Notes: generated from the letters alone by a model not told the origin. Positions 1-5,708 are shown, counted from the first letter of the stretch. The stretch: DNA of 5,708 nucleotides from Maribacter sp. (GCA_013001935.1 JABDKZ010000450.1:1-5708), one strand, 5' to 3'. Program-made: numbers and translations.

Positions 1-1
1 A

Positions 2-67
2 AAAATGCTGTTTGGTGATGCCAAAAAAAGTATTGAAATTATTTTAAGGGAATTAAAGGACGTTTAA
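2..67 (+). CDS. pntB: C-terminal end of NAD(P) transhydrogenase subunit beta (partial)
   Basis: Only the last 21 codons and a TAA stop are inside the window; the gene begins upstream. The readable tail begins KMLFGDAKKSIEIIL. It closely resembles the end of PntB, where the E. coli protein finishes with MLFGDAKASVDAILKAL (recalled from knowledge, not searched). PntB is the membrane subunit that carries the NADP(H)-binding domain III of the proton-translocating transhydrogenase, which passes hydride between NADH and NADP+ across the inner membrane. The identification rests on about 20 residues, so it is good but not certain. The gene is probably a neighbour unrelated to the mannan genes, separated from them by more than 400 bp. 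Confidence 0.72.
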   Translation, partial: KMLFGDAKKSIEIILRELKDV

Positions 68-503
68 TCCCCTCATATTTTCATACGGTCGCCTTTTTTA
101 AATTGATTACGATGTGAGTGCCTTGGGGCTTACTACCACTAGCCTTTATATCCTGTGATGGTATTAAAGTTCTTTCAGTTAGCTGCTTCAGTATGTTTTT
201 AAGGAAGGTTTCTGAATAAAACAATGTAATAAGAAAAGATACCCTATTCCTGGTCCACTCAGTAGGATATTGTATAATGAATTACAAATAGTGTTACTTT
301 GCTGAGCAGAAATAAGCAGTGATGCATATTTTTCTAGCGCTCCACCTGAGGTATTATTATGAACTTTAGGTGAAGGTTGCCGGCATTTCTTTCGAAGTAC
401 TTAAACGCATGGGTATTGTGATCATTTCTTTGAAAATTACTATTATTGCTATGGTAGTATTTTATCAAAAAGCTGATAAGAATTTGACATATAACTTTTA
501 CAA
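68..503. other. Intergenic region between pntB end and the AraC regulator gene
   Basis: About 435 bp of AT-rich DNA with no convincing gene on either strand. The open frames here are short. A minus-strand frame of 69 codons (543-334) overlaps the start of the regulator gene and has no recognisable motif. No rho-independent terminator with a clear stem and T-run was found after the pntB stop. The best hairpin-like stretch (124-147, GGGGCT pairing with AGCCTT) needs two G-U pairs and has a 10-base loop. The region presumably holds the promoter of the downstream regulator gene; one inverted repeat near its end is listed separately. Confidence 0.6.
462..479. promoter_or_regulatory. Inverted repeat upstream of the AraC gene, possible operator
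   Basis: TTATCA at 462-467 and TGATAA at 474-479 form a perfect 6-bp inverted repeat with a 6-bp spacer, about 25 bp before the predicted regulator start. It has the size of a dimer-binding site and could serve autoregulation. In AT-rich DNA a 6-bp dyad can arise by chance, so this is only a candidate. The loop and arms are too AT-rich, and no T-run follows, for it to be a good terminator. Confidence 0.25.
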
Positions 504-1382
504 TTGGATATACTAAAGAAAATACACAGGGAAATTGTTCCATTATCGCCTGAAGATAGCTTCCTGGTTGAGGATAGAACCAAGGAATATTTTGATTATC
601 CCATGCATTTTCACCCTGAATTGGAATTGAACTTTATTCTCAATGGTAAAAATGTTAGACGAATGGTAGGTGATAGCATCGAAAAAATCGATGATATAGA
701 CCTAGTGCTTGTTGGTGCAAATTTACATCATGTTTGGGAGCAACATGAATGTACTAATAAAGAGATCAGGGAAGTTACGATACAGTTTCAAAATGATTTG
801 TTCAATGATTCGTTTTTAGACCGAAGTGTAATGCGTCCTATCAAGGAAATGCTTGAACATTCCTCCCATGGCATTTTGTTTTCAAGGGAAACTTCCATGG
901 CTTTAAAGGAAAGAATTTTAAAAGTCTCAAAAATGGAGGGGATGGATAATTTTATGGAGATCTTCTCCATTCTTTACGATTTGGCTATTTCACGTAATCA
1001 GCGATTATTATCTACCCTGAGTGTAAAACCCATGAATTTTGAGAATAGCAAGAAAATAAAGTTGCTTTATGACTATGTTCAGAAAAATTACGATAAGAAA
1101 ATCACACTCTCGGAGGCTTCGGAATTAGTGAATATGAGCAATGTTTCCTTTAACCGATTCATTAAAAAAAGAACAGGGAAGACTTTTGTTGATTATTTAA
1201 ATGAAGTCAGAATAGGATATGCCTCTAAATTCTTAATCGAGAAAGAATTGGGTATTTCTGAAATTGCCTTTATCTGTGGTTTTAATAGTATAGCCAATTT
1301 TAATAGGGTTTTTAGAAAGAATAAAAACAGGACGCCTACCCAATATCGAAATGATTTTTCAGGGATAAAAAGGGCCTTGTAA
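504..1382 (+). CDS. AraC-family transcriptional regulator, candidate mannan-operon regulator
   Basis: A 292-residue protein with the classic two-part AraC layout. The N-terminal part (about 30-100) looks like a sugar-sensing cupin barrel, with the HFHPELELNF stretch at 35-44 typical of the ligand pocket, followed by a helical linker. The C-terminal part (about 183-285) is the double helix-turn-helix DNA-binding domain. Its first HTH lies around ITLSEASELVNMSNVSFNRF (200-219). The second, around ISEIAFICGFNSIANFNRVF (251-270), is followed by the family's RTPTQYR motif (276-282). No signal peptide or membrane segment is seen, so it should act in the cytoplasm. The start chosen is TTG at 504: an in-frame stop lies just upstream at 492-494, and the next ATG (603) would cut into the cupin. 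It converges with the epimerase gene, 52 bp between stops. A role in controlling the mannan operon is inferred from position only. Confidence 0.9.
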   Translation: MDILKKIHREIVPLSPEDSFLVEDRTKEYFDYPMHFHPELELNFILNGKNVRRMVGDSIEKIDDIDLVLVGANLHHVWEQHECTNKEIREVTIQFQNDLFNDSFLDRSVMRPIKEMLEHSSHGILFSRETSMALKERILKVSKMEGMDNFMEIFSILYDLAISRNQRLLSTLSVKPMNFENSKKIKLLYDYVQKNYDKKITLSEASELVNMSNVSFNRFIKKRTGKTFVDYLNEVRIGYASKFLIEKELGISEIAFICGFNSIANFNRVFRKNKNRTPTQYRNDFSGIKRAL

Positions 1383-1388
1383 GCAAGC

Positions 1389-1415
1389 GTGTTCTTATAG
1401 TTATAAAAAGGACAC
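1389..1415. terminator. Possible weak bidirectional terminator hairpin between convergent genes
   Basis: GTGTTC (1389-1394) can pair with GGACAC (1410-1415), with one G-U pair, around an AT-rich 15-base loop that may zip a little further (TT with AA). It lies in the 52-bp gap between the regulator stop and the epimerase stop, where a shared terminator would be expected. Neither strand has a clean T-run right after the stem, so this is a weak candidate chosen mainly because of its position. Confidence 0.25.
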
Positions 1416-1434
1416 TTGAGATTCGTGGAATGAA

Positions 1435-2634
1435 TTAACTTTCGTTCAGTATTGAAATGATTTCGATAAGCCCTCTGCTGTTGTGGTATGGGCATTTCCA
1501 AGGACCAACCTTGTTCTCAAAAGTATAGGGCACACCAGTGGCGTTCACCCTAAAAAACCACTCTCCATTTTTGGTATCAATAATATTGTTTTTAGTAAAA
1601 TCCCAAATTTGGCGACTATGGTTAAAATACGAATCGTCTTTCGTTTTTATCCAGGCATAGCATAGTCCAACCATAGCTTCTACTTGCGCCCACCAATGTT
1701 TGTCCTTATCCATAGCCATGGTTTTGGAATCTTTAGAATTCCATACGCCAAAATCCACATCAATGGCTTCTGACGTAAATGTATTGACCACTGCAACCAA
1801 CAATTCGTTTGTCTTCTTCACTAGAATAGCGTCTCCTAGAACATTTGCGGCGTGGCATAAGAGCCAAGCTGCTTCAATATCATGACCGTATGAAATTTCT
1901 GTAGACATGGATTCCCAATCCCTTGTAAAGAAAAGTTTCAAATGGTTCTGGGAATTAAAAATTTTGCCTAAAAAAAGATCGATCAATCGCTTTAGCGATT
2001 TTTCTATTTGGGCGTCGGCCGTTATTTCATACAGTGTAGTATAAGCCTCTAAAATGTGCAAAATAGTATTTGTGGTTTTTGGGGCATTTAGATCCTTTTC
2101 ACTTAATCTTTGATCTTCTAAATTTTGCCAATTTTCATCGAAAGCTTCAATATAACCGCCAAATTCAGGATCATATGCTTTTTCCTCAACCAAATTGAAA
2201 AGTTGCATCGCCCAAATCAAGGCCTTCGAATTTTTAGCGTACTTGTAGTATTCTGAGAGTGCATAAATACAAAATGCCTGGGCGTAGATCTGTTTTCTTT
2301 TATTTGATGGTTTACCAGTATGGTCTACCTCCCAAAAAACACCGCCGTATCTTTTATCATTGAAATGGTCATACAAATATGCAAAGGCCCTTAAGCATTC
2401 ATTGGCATATCTAGAATCCTTATAAAAATTATTAGCCCTAGAGAATGTCCATAAAATTCGCGTATTCAGAATGATACCTTTTGGAGCGTTTTCAATACAA
2501 TTATTAAAATGATCAATACGACCAATAAAGCCACCATACTTAGTATCCAAGGTTTGTTTCTGCCAATAATCCAAAATCCTCTTTAATTCAAATTCCAATT
2601 CAAGGGCATAGGAATCCTTTTCTTCAGCAACCAT
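1435..2634 (-). CDS. AGE-family disaccharide 2-epimerase (mannobiose/cellobiose 2-epimerase)
   Basis: A 399-residue protein of the N-acylglucosamine 2-epimerase superfamily, an (alpha/alpha)6 barrel, at the usual length of cellobiose 2-epimerases. Visible signatures are YGGFIGRID (33-41), NTRILWTFSRA (57-67), YGGVFWEVD (96-104), the SYGHDIEAAWLL stretch (248-259), HWWAQVEA (313-320) and GPWKCPYHNSRG (377-388). His251 and His384 match the two histidines used as general acid/base in characterised cellobiose 2-epimerases. Arg59, His193, Trp315 and Trp379 sit where other pocket residues are expected. The enzyme swaps the C2 configuration of the reducing-end sugar, so mannobiose becomes mannosyl-glucose. 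No signal peptide is seen, so it should be cytoplasmic. It is the last gene of the operon, starting 18 bp after the GH130 stop, with a purine-rich AAGAAAG in the gap as possible RBS. Mannobiose as substrate, rather than cellobiose, is inferred from its neighbours. Confidence 0.93.
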   Translation of the reverse strand: MVAEEKDSYALELEFELKRILDYWQKQTLDTKYGGFIGRIDHFNNCIENAPKGIILNTRILWTFSRANNFYKDSRYANECLRAFAYLYDHFNDKRYGGVFWEVDHTGKPSNKRKQIYAQAFCIYALSEYYKYAKNSKALIWAMQLFNLVEEKAYDPEFGGYIEAFDENWQNLEDQRLSEKDLNAPKTTNTILHILEAYTTLYEITADAQIEKSLKRLIDLFLGKIFNSQNHLKLFFTRDWESMSTEISYGHDIEAAWLLCHAANVLGDAILVKKTNELLVAVVNTFTSEAIDVDFGVWNSKDSKTMAMDKDKHWWAQVEAMVGLCYAWIKTKDDSYFNHSRQIWDFTKNNIIDTKNGEWFFRVNATGVPYTFENKVGPWKCPYHNSRGLIEIISILNES

Positions 2635-2652
2635 AGTATAGATGTATCTTTC

Positions 2653-3840
2653 TTAGTACAGGCCTTTGTTTTTTTCTATAAGGTTCAAAATATGTGCAAC
2701 TGAACCGCTTGACGTAAGTTTGTCCTCCGGTGTATTTTTACAATAATCCACCAGGATGGGTATGCTCGATTTCGCTACATGCATGCGCGTATCCGAAGAG
2801 GCATAATAGATATATACATCACCATTGTCATCGGCAATCCATCCGTTGGAAAATAACACATTACCAACGTCACCAATAATTTCCTTATCGTCTGGCGCCA
2901 TAAAATAACCGCCTGGTTGATAAATGACCTTGGCGATATTATTGAGGTCGGTCATAAACATATAGAGTACATATCGTAGTCCGGCAGCCGTATTACGAAC
3001 ACCATGGGCCAAATGTAGCCATCCCTCAGTTGTTTTAATGGGAGAGGGGCCTTGACCGTTTTTTAACTCATATATGGTATGGTATTCCTTTGGATTAATA
3101 ATTACTTCATTTTCCACTTTGGGAAAAGACATATCATCAATATATCCCAAGCCGATTCCCCCACCGGCGCCAGTTTCTATGAAGCCGTCTTGAGGTCTGG
3201 TGTATACGGCATATTTGCTACTAACAAATTCAGGATGTAGAGTAACATTTCGTTGTTGCGATGAATCTGATATTAAATCAGGTAATCGTTCCCAATTTAG
3301 AAGATCTTTAGAACGTATAATTCCGGCATTTGCGATTGCAGACGAAGTATCCGAAGCTTCCGCATTTGGGTCTTTTCTTTCTGTACAGAAAATGCCATAA
3401 ACATAACCATCTTCATGTAAAGTAAGCCGAATATCATAAACATTCACATCCGGATTACTGGTTTGGGGCATTAGTAACGGAGTGTCCCAAAACTTGAAAT
3501 TATCGATTCCGTTTTCACTTTCGGCGATTGCAAAAAAAGATTTTCTGTCTTTTCCTTCAACCCGTAATGCCAGTACGTATTTCCCTTGCCATTTAATTGC
3601 ACCCGCATTAAATACTGCATTAATACCCAAGCGTTCTAGAAGAAAGGGGTTCGACTCTTTATTTAGATCATACCGCCAATGTAAGGGAACATGTGCTCCC
3701 GTAAGAATCGGATATTTATATTTCTTAAAGAGGTTTGAACTGTGTTGAATTTCAATATTCTTTCTAATGACGAGGCTAATATGCTCTTTATAGAGTTGTT
3801 TTATGGATTTTGAACTGGTCTTTTTGGCTGTTGCTTTCAT
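2653..3840 (-). CDS. GH130 4-O-beta-D-mannosyl-D-glucose phosphorylase
   Basis: A 395-residue glycoside phosphorylase with the five-bladed beta-propeller signatures of GH130, most like subfamily 1. Motifs in order are LTGAHVPLHWRYDL (46-59), FNAGA (77-81), LRVEGKDRKSFF (92-103), VYDIRL (134-139), TLHPEF (200-205), YTRPQDGF (213-220), NGQGPSPIKT (261-270) and GWLHLAHGVR (273-282). Asp136 in VYDIRL is the expected general acid. The basic and His residues of the last two motifs are in the region that handles phosphate and sugar. The reaction is mannosyl-glucose plus phosphate giving alpha-mannose-1-phosphate and glucose. There is no signal peptide, so it is cytoplasmic. It lies between the GH26 and epimerase genes on one transcript. 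The start is uncertain: ATG at 3840 is chosen, but an in-frame GTG at 3855 would add five residues, and neither has a clear Shine-Dalgarno. Mannosyl-glucose specificity is inferred from subfamily motifs plus the adjacent epimerase; mannooligosaccharide phosphorylase is the alternative. Confidence 0.93.
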   Translation of the reverse strand: MKATAKKTSSKSIKQLYKEHISLVIRKNIEIQHSSNLFKKYKYPILTGAHVPLHWRYDLNKESNPFLLERLGINAVFNAGAIKWQGKYVLALRVEGKDRKSFFAIAESENGIDNFKFWDTPLLMPQTSNPDVNVYDIRLTLHEDGYVYGIFCTERKDPNAEASDTSSAIANAGIIRSKDLLNWERLPDLISDSSQQRNVTLHPEFVSSKYAVYTRPQDGFIETGAGGGIGLGYIDDMSFPKVENEVIINPKEYHTIYELKNGQGPSPIKTTEGWLHLAHGVRNTAAGLRYVLYMFMTDLNNIAKVIYQPGGYFMAPDDKEIIGDVGNVLFSNGWIADDNGDVYIYYASSDTRMHVAKSSIPILVDYCKNTPEDKLTSSGSVAHILNLIEKNKGLY

Positions 3841-3893
3841 TCTAACAATTTTCACCGAGGGTCTTCATTATTGACACCTACGCTCTCGTTAAT

Positions 3894-5015
3894 CTATTTG
3901 ATTTTACTGATTTCTTTAAGAAAAAGAACATTGGGAAGCGCATGGAATTCTTTAAAATCCGCGCTACTTTGTTGACCAATAAAGGGTGCGAAATAATGAT
4001 CGGGCCAGGCATTTCTCCAAAAAAGTGCCCATACTATGCCCTTATCAGCTACATTTTTGTGTAAAACTTCGGTCCACCAATTGTCAATGGTAACCATATT
4101 CAATCCACCTTCTGTCATAGCATATGGTTTATTCTTTTGTTTCCCAATTTTTGATAATAGCGTTAAATTATCATTTAGTATTTCAATATACGCTTCTGTT
4201 GTTTTCTTATGGTAAAGGTCTATTCCTAGAATGTCCACGTAATCATCACCAGGATAATACCGCAAATATTCCGCTTCGTTTTTTACAGCATCTGTAGCAT
4301 AACAATATAATAGATTGTGTACATCATGTATTTGGGTTAAGTATTCAAAAGTTTCTTTCCAGAGTTGTTTAAACTCTTTTGGGGTACAATTGCCATGGCC
4401 CCACCAAAACCAAGATCCGTTCATTTCGTGATAGGGTCTAAATACGATTGGAATGGAATTGCCCCTTTTGGTCTTTAGTGCGTTTAGAAATTCCGCTACT
4501 TTCGACAGCCAAGCCCTGTATTTTGGATGTAAGGAACCGCCGTTCAATATATGGGAAACCGTAGGAGAAGGGTCCCAGGCCGATTTTTTGGTTGCCGGAT
4601 TATCGGGATGCCAACTTAAAGTGATAATACCTCCATCTTTGTGAGCCTTTTTAATGAGTTTGCCCATGAGGTTAAAATTCACTGTATCCAAGTTTTGACT
4701 ATGGCCCAGTTCAAGATGTCCCAATTCAAAGCCGTAAACGGCCGGGAAGTCACCTAATACCTCACTCACATCACTTTTATAGCTATTTCCGTCATTCTTC
4801 CATCCAAGACCATAGGCAGTAGCATCTTGATGGCCAAAAGCATACCCTGTTTTGGGTATTTCCTTGATTCTTAGCATCAAATGTTTTACCGATTCATCAG
4901 CTTTCTCATCGGCCACATTTAAACTCACAGATTTCTTCATTAATGTCGTTTTGCAGGAAAACAAACCAGATGCAAAAACAATAAAAGCAAAGCATTTAAA
5001 TAGTGTTTTACCCAT
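3894..5015 (-). CDS. GH26 beta-mannanase, lipoprotein
   Basis: A 373-residue glycoside hydrolase of family 26 (clan GH-A TIM barrel) that should cleave beta-1,4-mannan or manno-oligosaccharides. The N-terminus is a lipoprotein signal: Lys residues, a hydrophobic stretch, then LFSC with lipidated Cys21. After the Cys comes KTTLMKK, with no acidic surface-export motif. Family landmarks are GHQDATAYG (61-69), SWHPDNP (134-140), RPYHEMN (193-199) with acid/base Glu197, WFWWG (202-206), the nucleophile Glu302 in AMTEGG, and FWRNAWPDHY (332-341). Both catalytic glutamates are present and the domain appears complete, with no added carbohydrate-binding module. The C-terminal pattern resembles mannobiose-releasing Bacteroides ManA-type enzymes, which fits the downstream epimerase and phosphorylase. 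It is the first gene of the operon. ATG at 5015 is used; a GTG two codons earlier (5021) is possible. An AAGGAG at 5050-5045 is too far from both to be a normal RBS. Confidence 0.94.
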   Translation of the reverse strand: MGKTLFKCFAFIVFASGLFSCKTTLMKKSVSLNVADEKADESVKHLMLRIKEIPKTGYAFGHQDATAYGLGWKNDGNSYKSDVSEVLGDFPAVYGFELGHLELGHSQNLDTVNFNLMGKLIKKAHKDGGIITLSWHPDNPATKKSAWDPSPTVSHILNGGSLHPKYRAWLSKVAEFLNALKTKRGNSIPIVFRPYHEMNGSWFWWGHGNCTPKEFKQLWKETFEYLTQIHDVHNLLYCYATDAVKNEAEYLRYYPGDDYVDILGIDLYHKKTTEAYIEILNDNLTLLSKIGKQKNKPYAMTEGGLNMVTIDNWWTEVLHKNVADKGIVWALFWRNAWPDHYFAPFIGQQSSADFKEFHALPNVLFLKEISKIK

Positions 5016-5033
5016 AACCACTAAAAATAAAAA

Positions 5034-5123
5034 TAATCGATATTCTCCTTGAAACCATACTCGAACACCTAATTAAGGAACGTAAAGCGCTACATCCACG
5101 GGATAGTAATCGATTAATTCCTT
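5034..5123 (-). repeat. Duplicated TAATCGAT-N4-TCCTT element upstream of GH26
   Basis: Two copies in the same orientation, at 5034-5050 and 5107-5123. Each has TAATCGAT, four unmatched bases, then TCCTT, so 13 of 17 positions agree. On the coding strand of the mannan operon each reads AAGGA-N4-ATCGATTA. The offset is 73 bp, close to seven helical turns. ATCGAT inside each copy is itself a palindrome. The copy nearer the gene ends about 12 bp before the GTG/ATG start codons, so it would lie in the mRNA leader; the AAGGAG there is part of it. Role unknown; a protein-binding site is the simplest idea. Confidence 0.4.
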
Positions 5124-5320
5124 AGCATTAAAGTTATAAATAAGGCCAGAAATTATTAAATACTATTCTGTCGTTTTATGGAAGAATAAATGCATTGTCC
5201 AAGTTTCCCTTTAAGATTAAGAGCTTTTGTTGGTTCACGCAATTTAAGTATGCAGGTTGCATTTAGATGTCCAATAAAATTTATTCTTAAGCATTAATCC
5301 AAACCAAATGAGTGGCTCTG

Positions 5321-5352
5321 TTTTGTCAAATTAGTATCATTTTATGTCAAAT
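5321..5352. promoter_or_regulatory. 21-bp-spaced TGTCAAAT direct repeats, candidate AraC-type operator
   Basis: TGTCAAAT occurs at 5324-5331 and again at 5345-5352, exactly 21 bp apart. Including flanks (5321-5331 against 5342-5352) 10 of 11 bases match. A looser third CAAAT is at 5305-5309, 22 bp before the first. Direct half-sites two helical turns apart are the usual arrangement for AraC-family dimers, and a regulator of that family is encoded in this window. The link between that protein and this site is inferred. Confidence 0.4.
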
Positions 5353-5355
5353 CTA
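5348..5355 (-). promoter_or_regulatory. Candidate Bacteroidota -7 promoter box for the mannan operon
   Basis: On the minus strand the sequence reads TAGATTTG, a full match to the Bacteroidota -7 consensus TAnnTTTG. Only a poor -33 candidate (TTCG against TTTG, at 5380-5377) lies at a fitting distance of 21 bp. If used, transcription would begin around 5340 and leave a leader of over 300 bases before GH26. The box overlaps the second TGTCAAAT half-site, so a regulator bound there would affect polymerase directly. An 8-base pattern with two free positions is easily met by chance in AT-rich DNA. Confidence 0.25.
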
Positions 5356-5437
5356 ATTAGAATTGATTCAGAAAGGCGAAAAATTAAAAATATGATGTAT
5401 TTAATTTTTATCTTGGGGAATTAGCTAAAAACTATCT

Positions 5438-5708
5438 ATGCAAATAAAGGAATCATCTGAATTATATGACGTCATCATAGTGGGGTCGGGTGCAGGCGGC
5501 GGCATGGCAACCAAGCAACTCGCAGATGCTGGTTTAAACGTGGCTGTTGTAGAGGCAGGTCCGTTTTTTGATCCGGCCAATCCAGAGCAACAAACCCAAT
5601 TCAAGTGGCCCTATGAATCACCACGAAGAGGTGCGGCGACAACCCGCGCTTTTGGGGAATGGGATGCGGCCTATGGAGGTTGGGAAATTGAGGGGGAACC
5701 CTACACGC
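5438..5708 (+). CDS. GMC-family FAD-dependent oxidoreductase, N-terminal part (partial)
   Basis: The first 90 codons of a gene that continues past the window end. It opens with [20 protein letters not shown], a Rossmann FAD-binding fold. The GxGxxG loop is Gly16, Gly18, Gly21, and the strand ending in VVEAG places Glu39 to hold the FAD ribose. The later [28 protein letters not shown] region resembles Bacteroidota proteins of the glucose-methanol-choline (GMC) oxidoreductase family. Such enzymes oxidise sugar or alcohol hydroxyls. Relatives work with a small Tat-exported gluconate-2-dehydrogenase-type subunit, which may lie downstream. No own signal peptide is seen, which fits hitch-hiker export or a cytoplasmic place. 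The start is ATG at 5438 with a GGGGA stretch about 18 bases upstream. It is divergent from the mannan operon. The substrate cannot be told from this part. Confidence 0.88.
   Translation, partial: MQIKESSELYDVIIVGSGAGGGMATKQLADAGLNVAVVEAGPFFDPANPEQQTQFKWPYESPRRGAATTRAFGEWDAAYGGWEIEGEPYT

Larger units (their letters stand above)
5022..5437. other. Divergent regulatory region between GH26 and GMC oxidoreductase genes
   Basis: About 416 bp of AT-rich DNA with no supportable gene. It must carry the promoters of both the minus-strand mannan operon and the plus-strand oxidoreductase. Structures seen are two repeat pairs (listed separately), a candidate minus-strand -7 box, and an inverted pair TAAGGAA (5074-5080) / TTCCTTA (5118-5124) separated by 37 bases. 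No riboswitch fold or rho-independent terminator was recognised. The length is generous for a simple promoter pair and suggests regulated expression. Confidence 0.6.

Noticed and set aside
124..147. Hairpin-like GGGGCT...AGCCTT as pntB terminator
   Set aside because: It needs two G-U pairs, has a 10-base loop and no proper T-run, and is far from the stop at 67.
334..543. 69-codon minus-strand open frame upstream of the AraC gene
   Set aside because: It overlaps the regulator's start, is Asn/Ile/Lys-rich as expected from AT-rich DNA, has no recognisable domain, and has no supporting RBS or neighbour.
1193..1501. 102-codon minus-strand open frame across the AraC / epimerase junction
   Set aside because: It is antisense to the conserved AraC DNA-binding domain and overlaps the end of the epimerase gene in another frame; a shadow.
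3482..3748. 88-codon plus-strand open frame inside GH130
   Set aside because: It is fully antisense to conserved GH130 motifs and shows no protein signature of its own.
5353..5360. CTAATTAG palindrome next to the TGTCAAAT repeat
   Set aside because: Short AT-rich palindromes are common in this region and it has no partner site.
5409..5416. TATCTTGG as a plus-strand -7 box for the GMC gene
   Set aside because: It has one mismatch to TAnnTTTG and no TTTG-like -33 element at a workable distance.
5468..5475. TGACGTCA palindrome near the start of the GMC gene
   Set aside because: It falls in codons for the conserved YDVII strand of the FAD-binding fold, so the coding sequence explains it; an 8-bp palindrome alone is weak evidence.

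Overview
The window looks like chromosomal DNA from a Bacteroidota member, most likely Flavobacteriia. Signs are the AT-rich intergenic DNA, near absence of strong Shine-Dalgarno sites, a short-signal lipoprotein mannanase, and a GH26 / GH130 / AGE-epimerase gene set of the kind described for Bacteroides mannan use. No rRNA, tRNA, CRISPR, transposase or phage gene was seen.

Layout. Bases 2-67 (+) are the last codons of a gene whose C-terminus matches the beta subunit of NAD(P) transhydrogenase (PntB). An apparently non-coding stretch of about 435 bp follows, then an AraC-family regulator (504-1382, +). Convergent to it is a three-gene minus-strand operon, transcribed in the order GH26 beta-mannanase lipoprotein (5015-3894), GH130 mannosylglucose phosphorylase (3840-2653), AGE-family mannobiose/cellobiose 2-epimerase (2634-1435). 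Intergenic gaps within it are short (18 bp between the last two). Upstream of GH26 is an approximately 420-bp divergent regulatory region. Beyond it a GMC-type FAD oxidoreductase starts on the plus strand at 5438 and runs off the window.

How the genes fit together. The GH26 enzyme, tethered by a lipid anchor outside the cytoplasm, would release beta-1,4-mannobiose from mannan or manno-oligosaccharides. In the cytoplasm the epimerase would turn mannobiose into 4-O-beta-mannosyl-glucose. The GH130 enzyme would then phosphorolyse this to alpha-mannose-1-phosphate and glucose. This is the known Bacteroides fragilis-type route. The adjacent AraC protein is a reasonable candidate for its sugar-responsive regulator. 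The divergent GMC oxidoreductase may belong to a different sugar-oxidising unit or to the same regulon. No transporter or SusC/SusD pair lies in the window.

The most interesting non-coding signals lie in the divergent region. One is a pair of TGTCAAAT direct repeats exactly 21 bp apart, the geometry of AraC-type half-sites. The other is a TAATCGAT-N4-TCCTT element present twice, 73 bp apart, just ahead of the GH26 gene. I found no wholly new system; the novelty is in regulation and in the oxidoreductase pairing.
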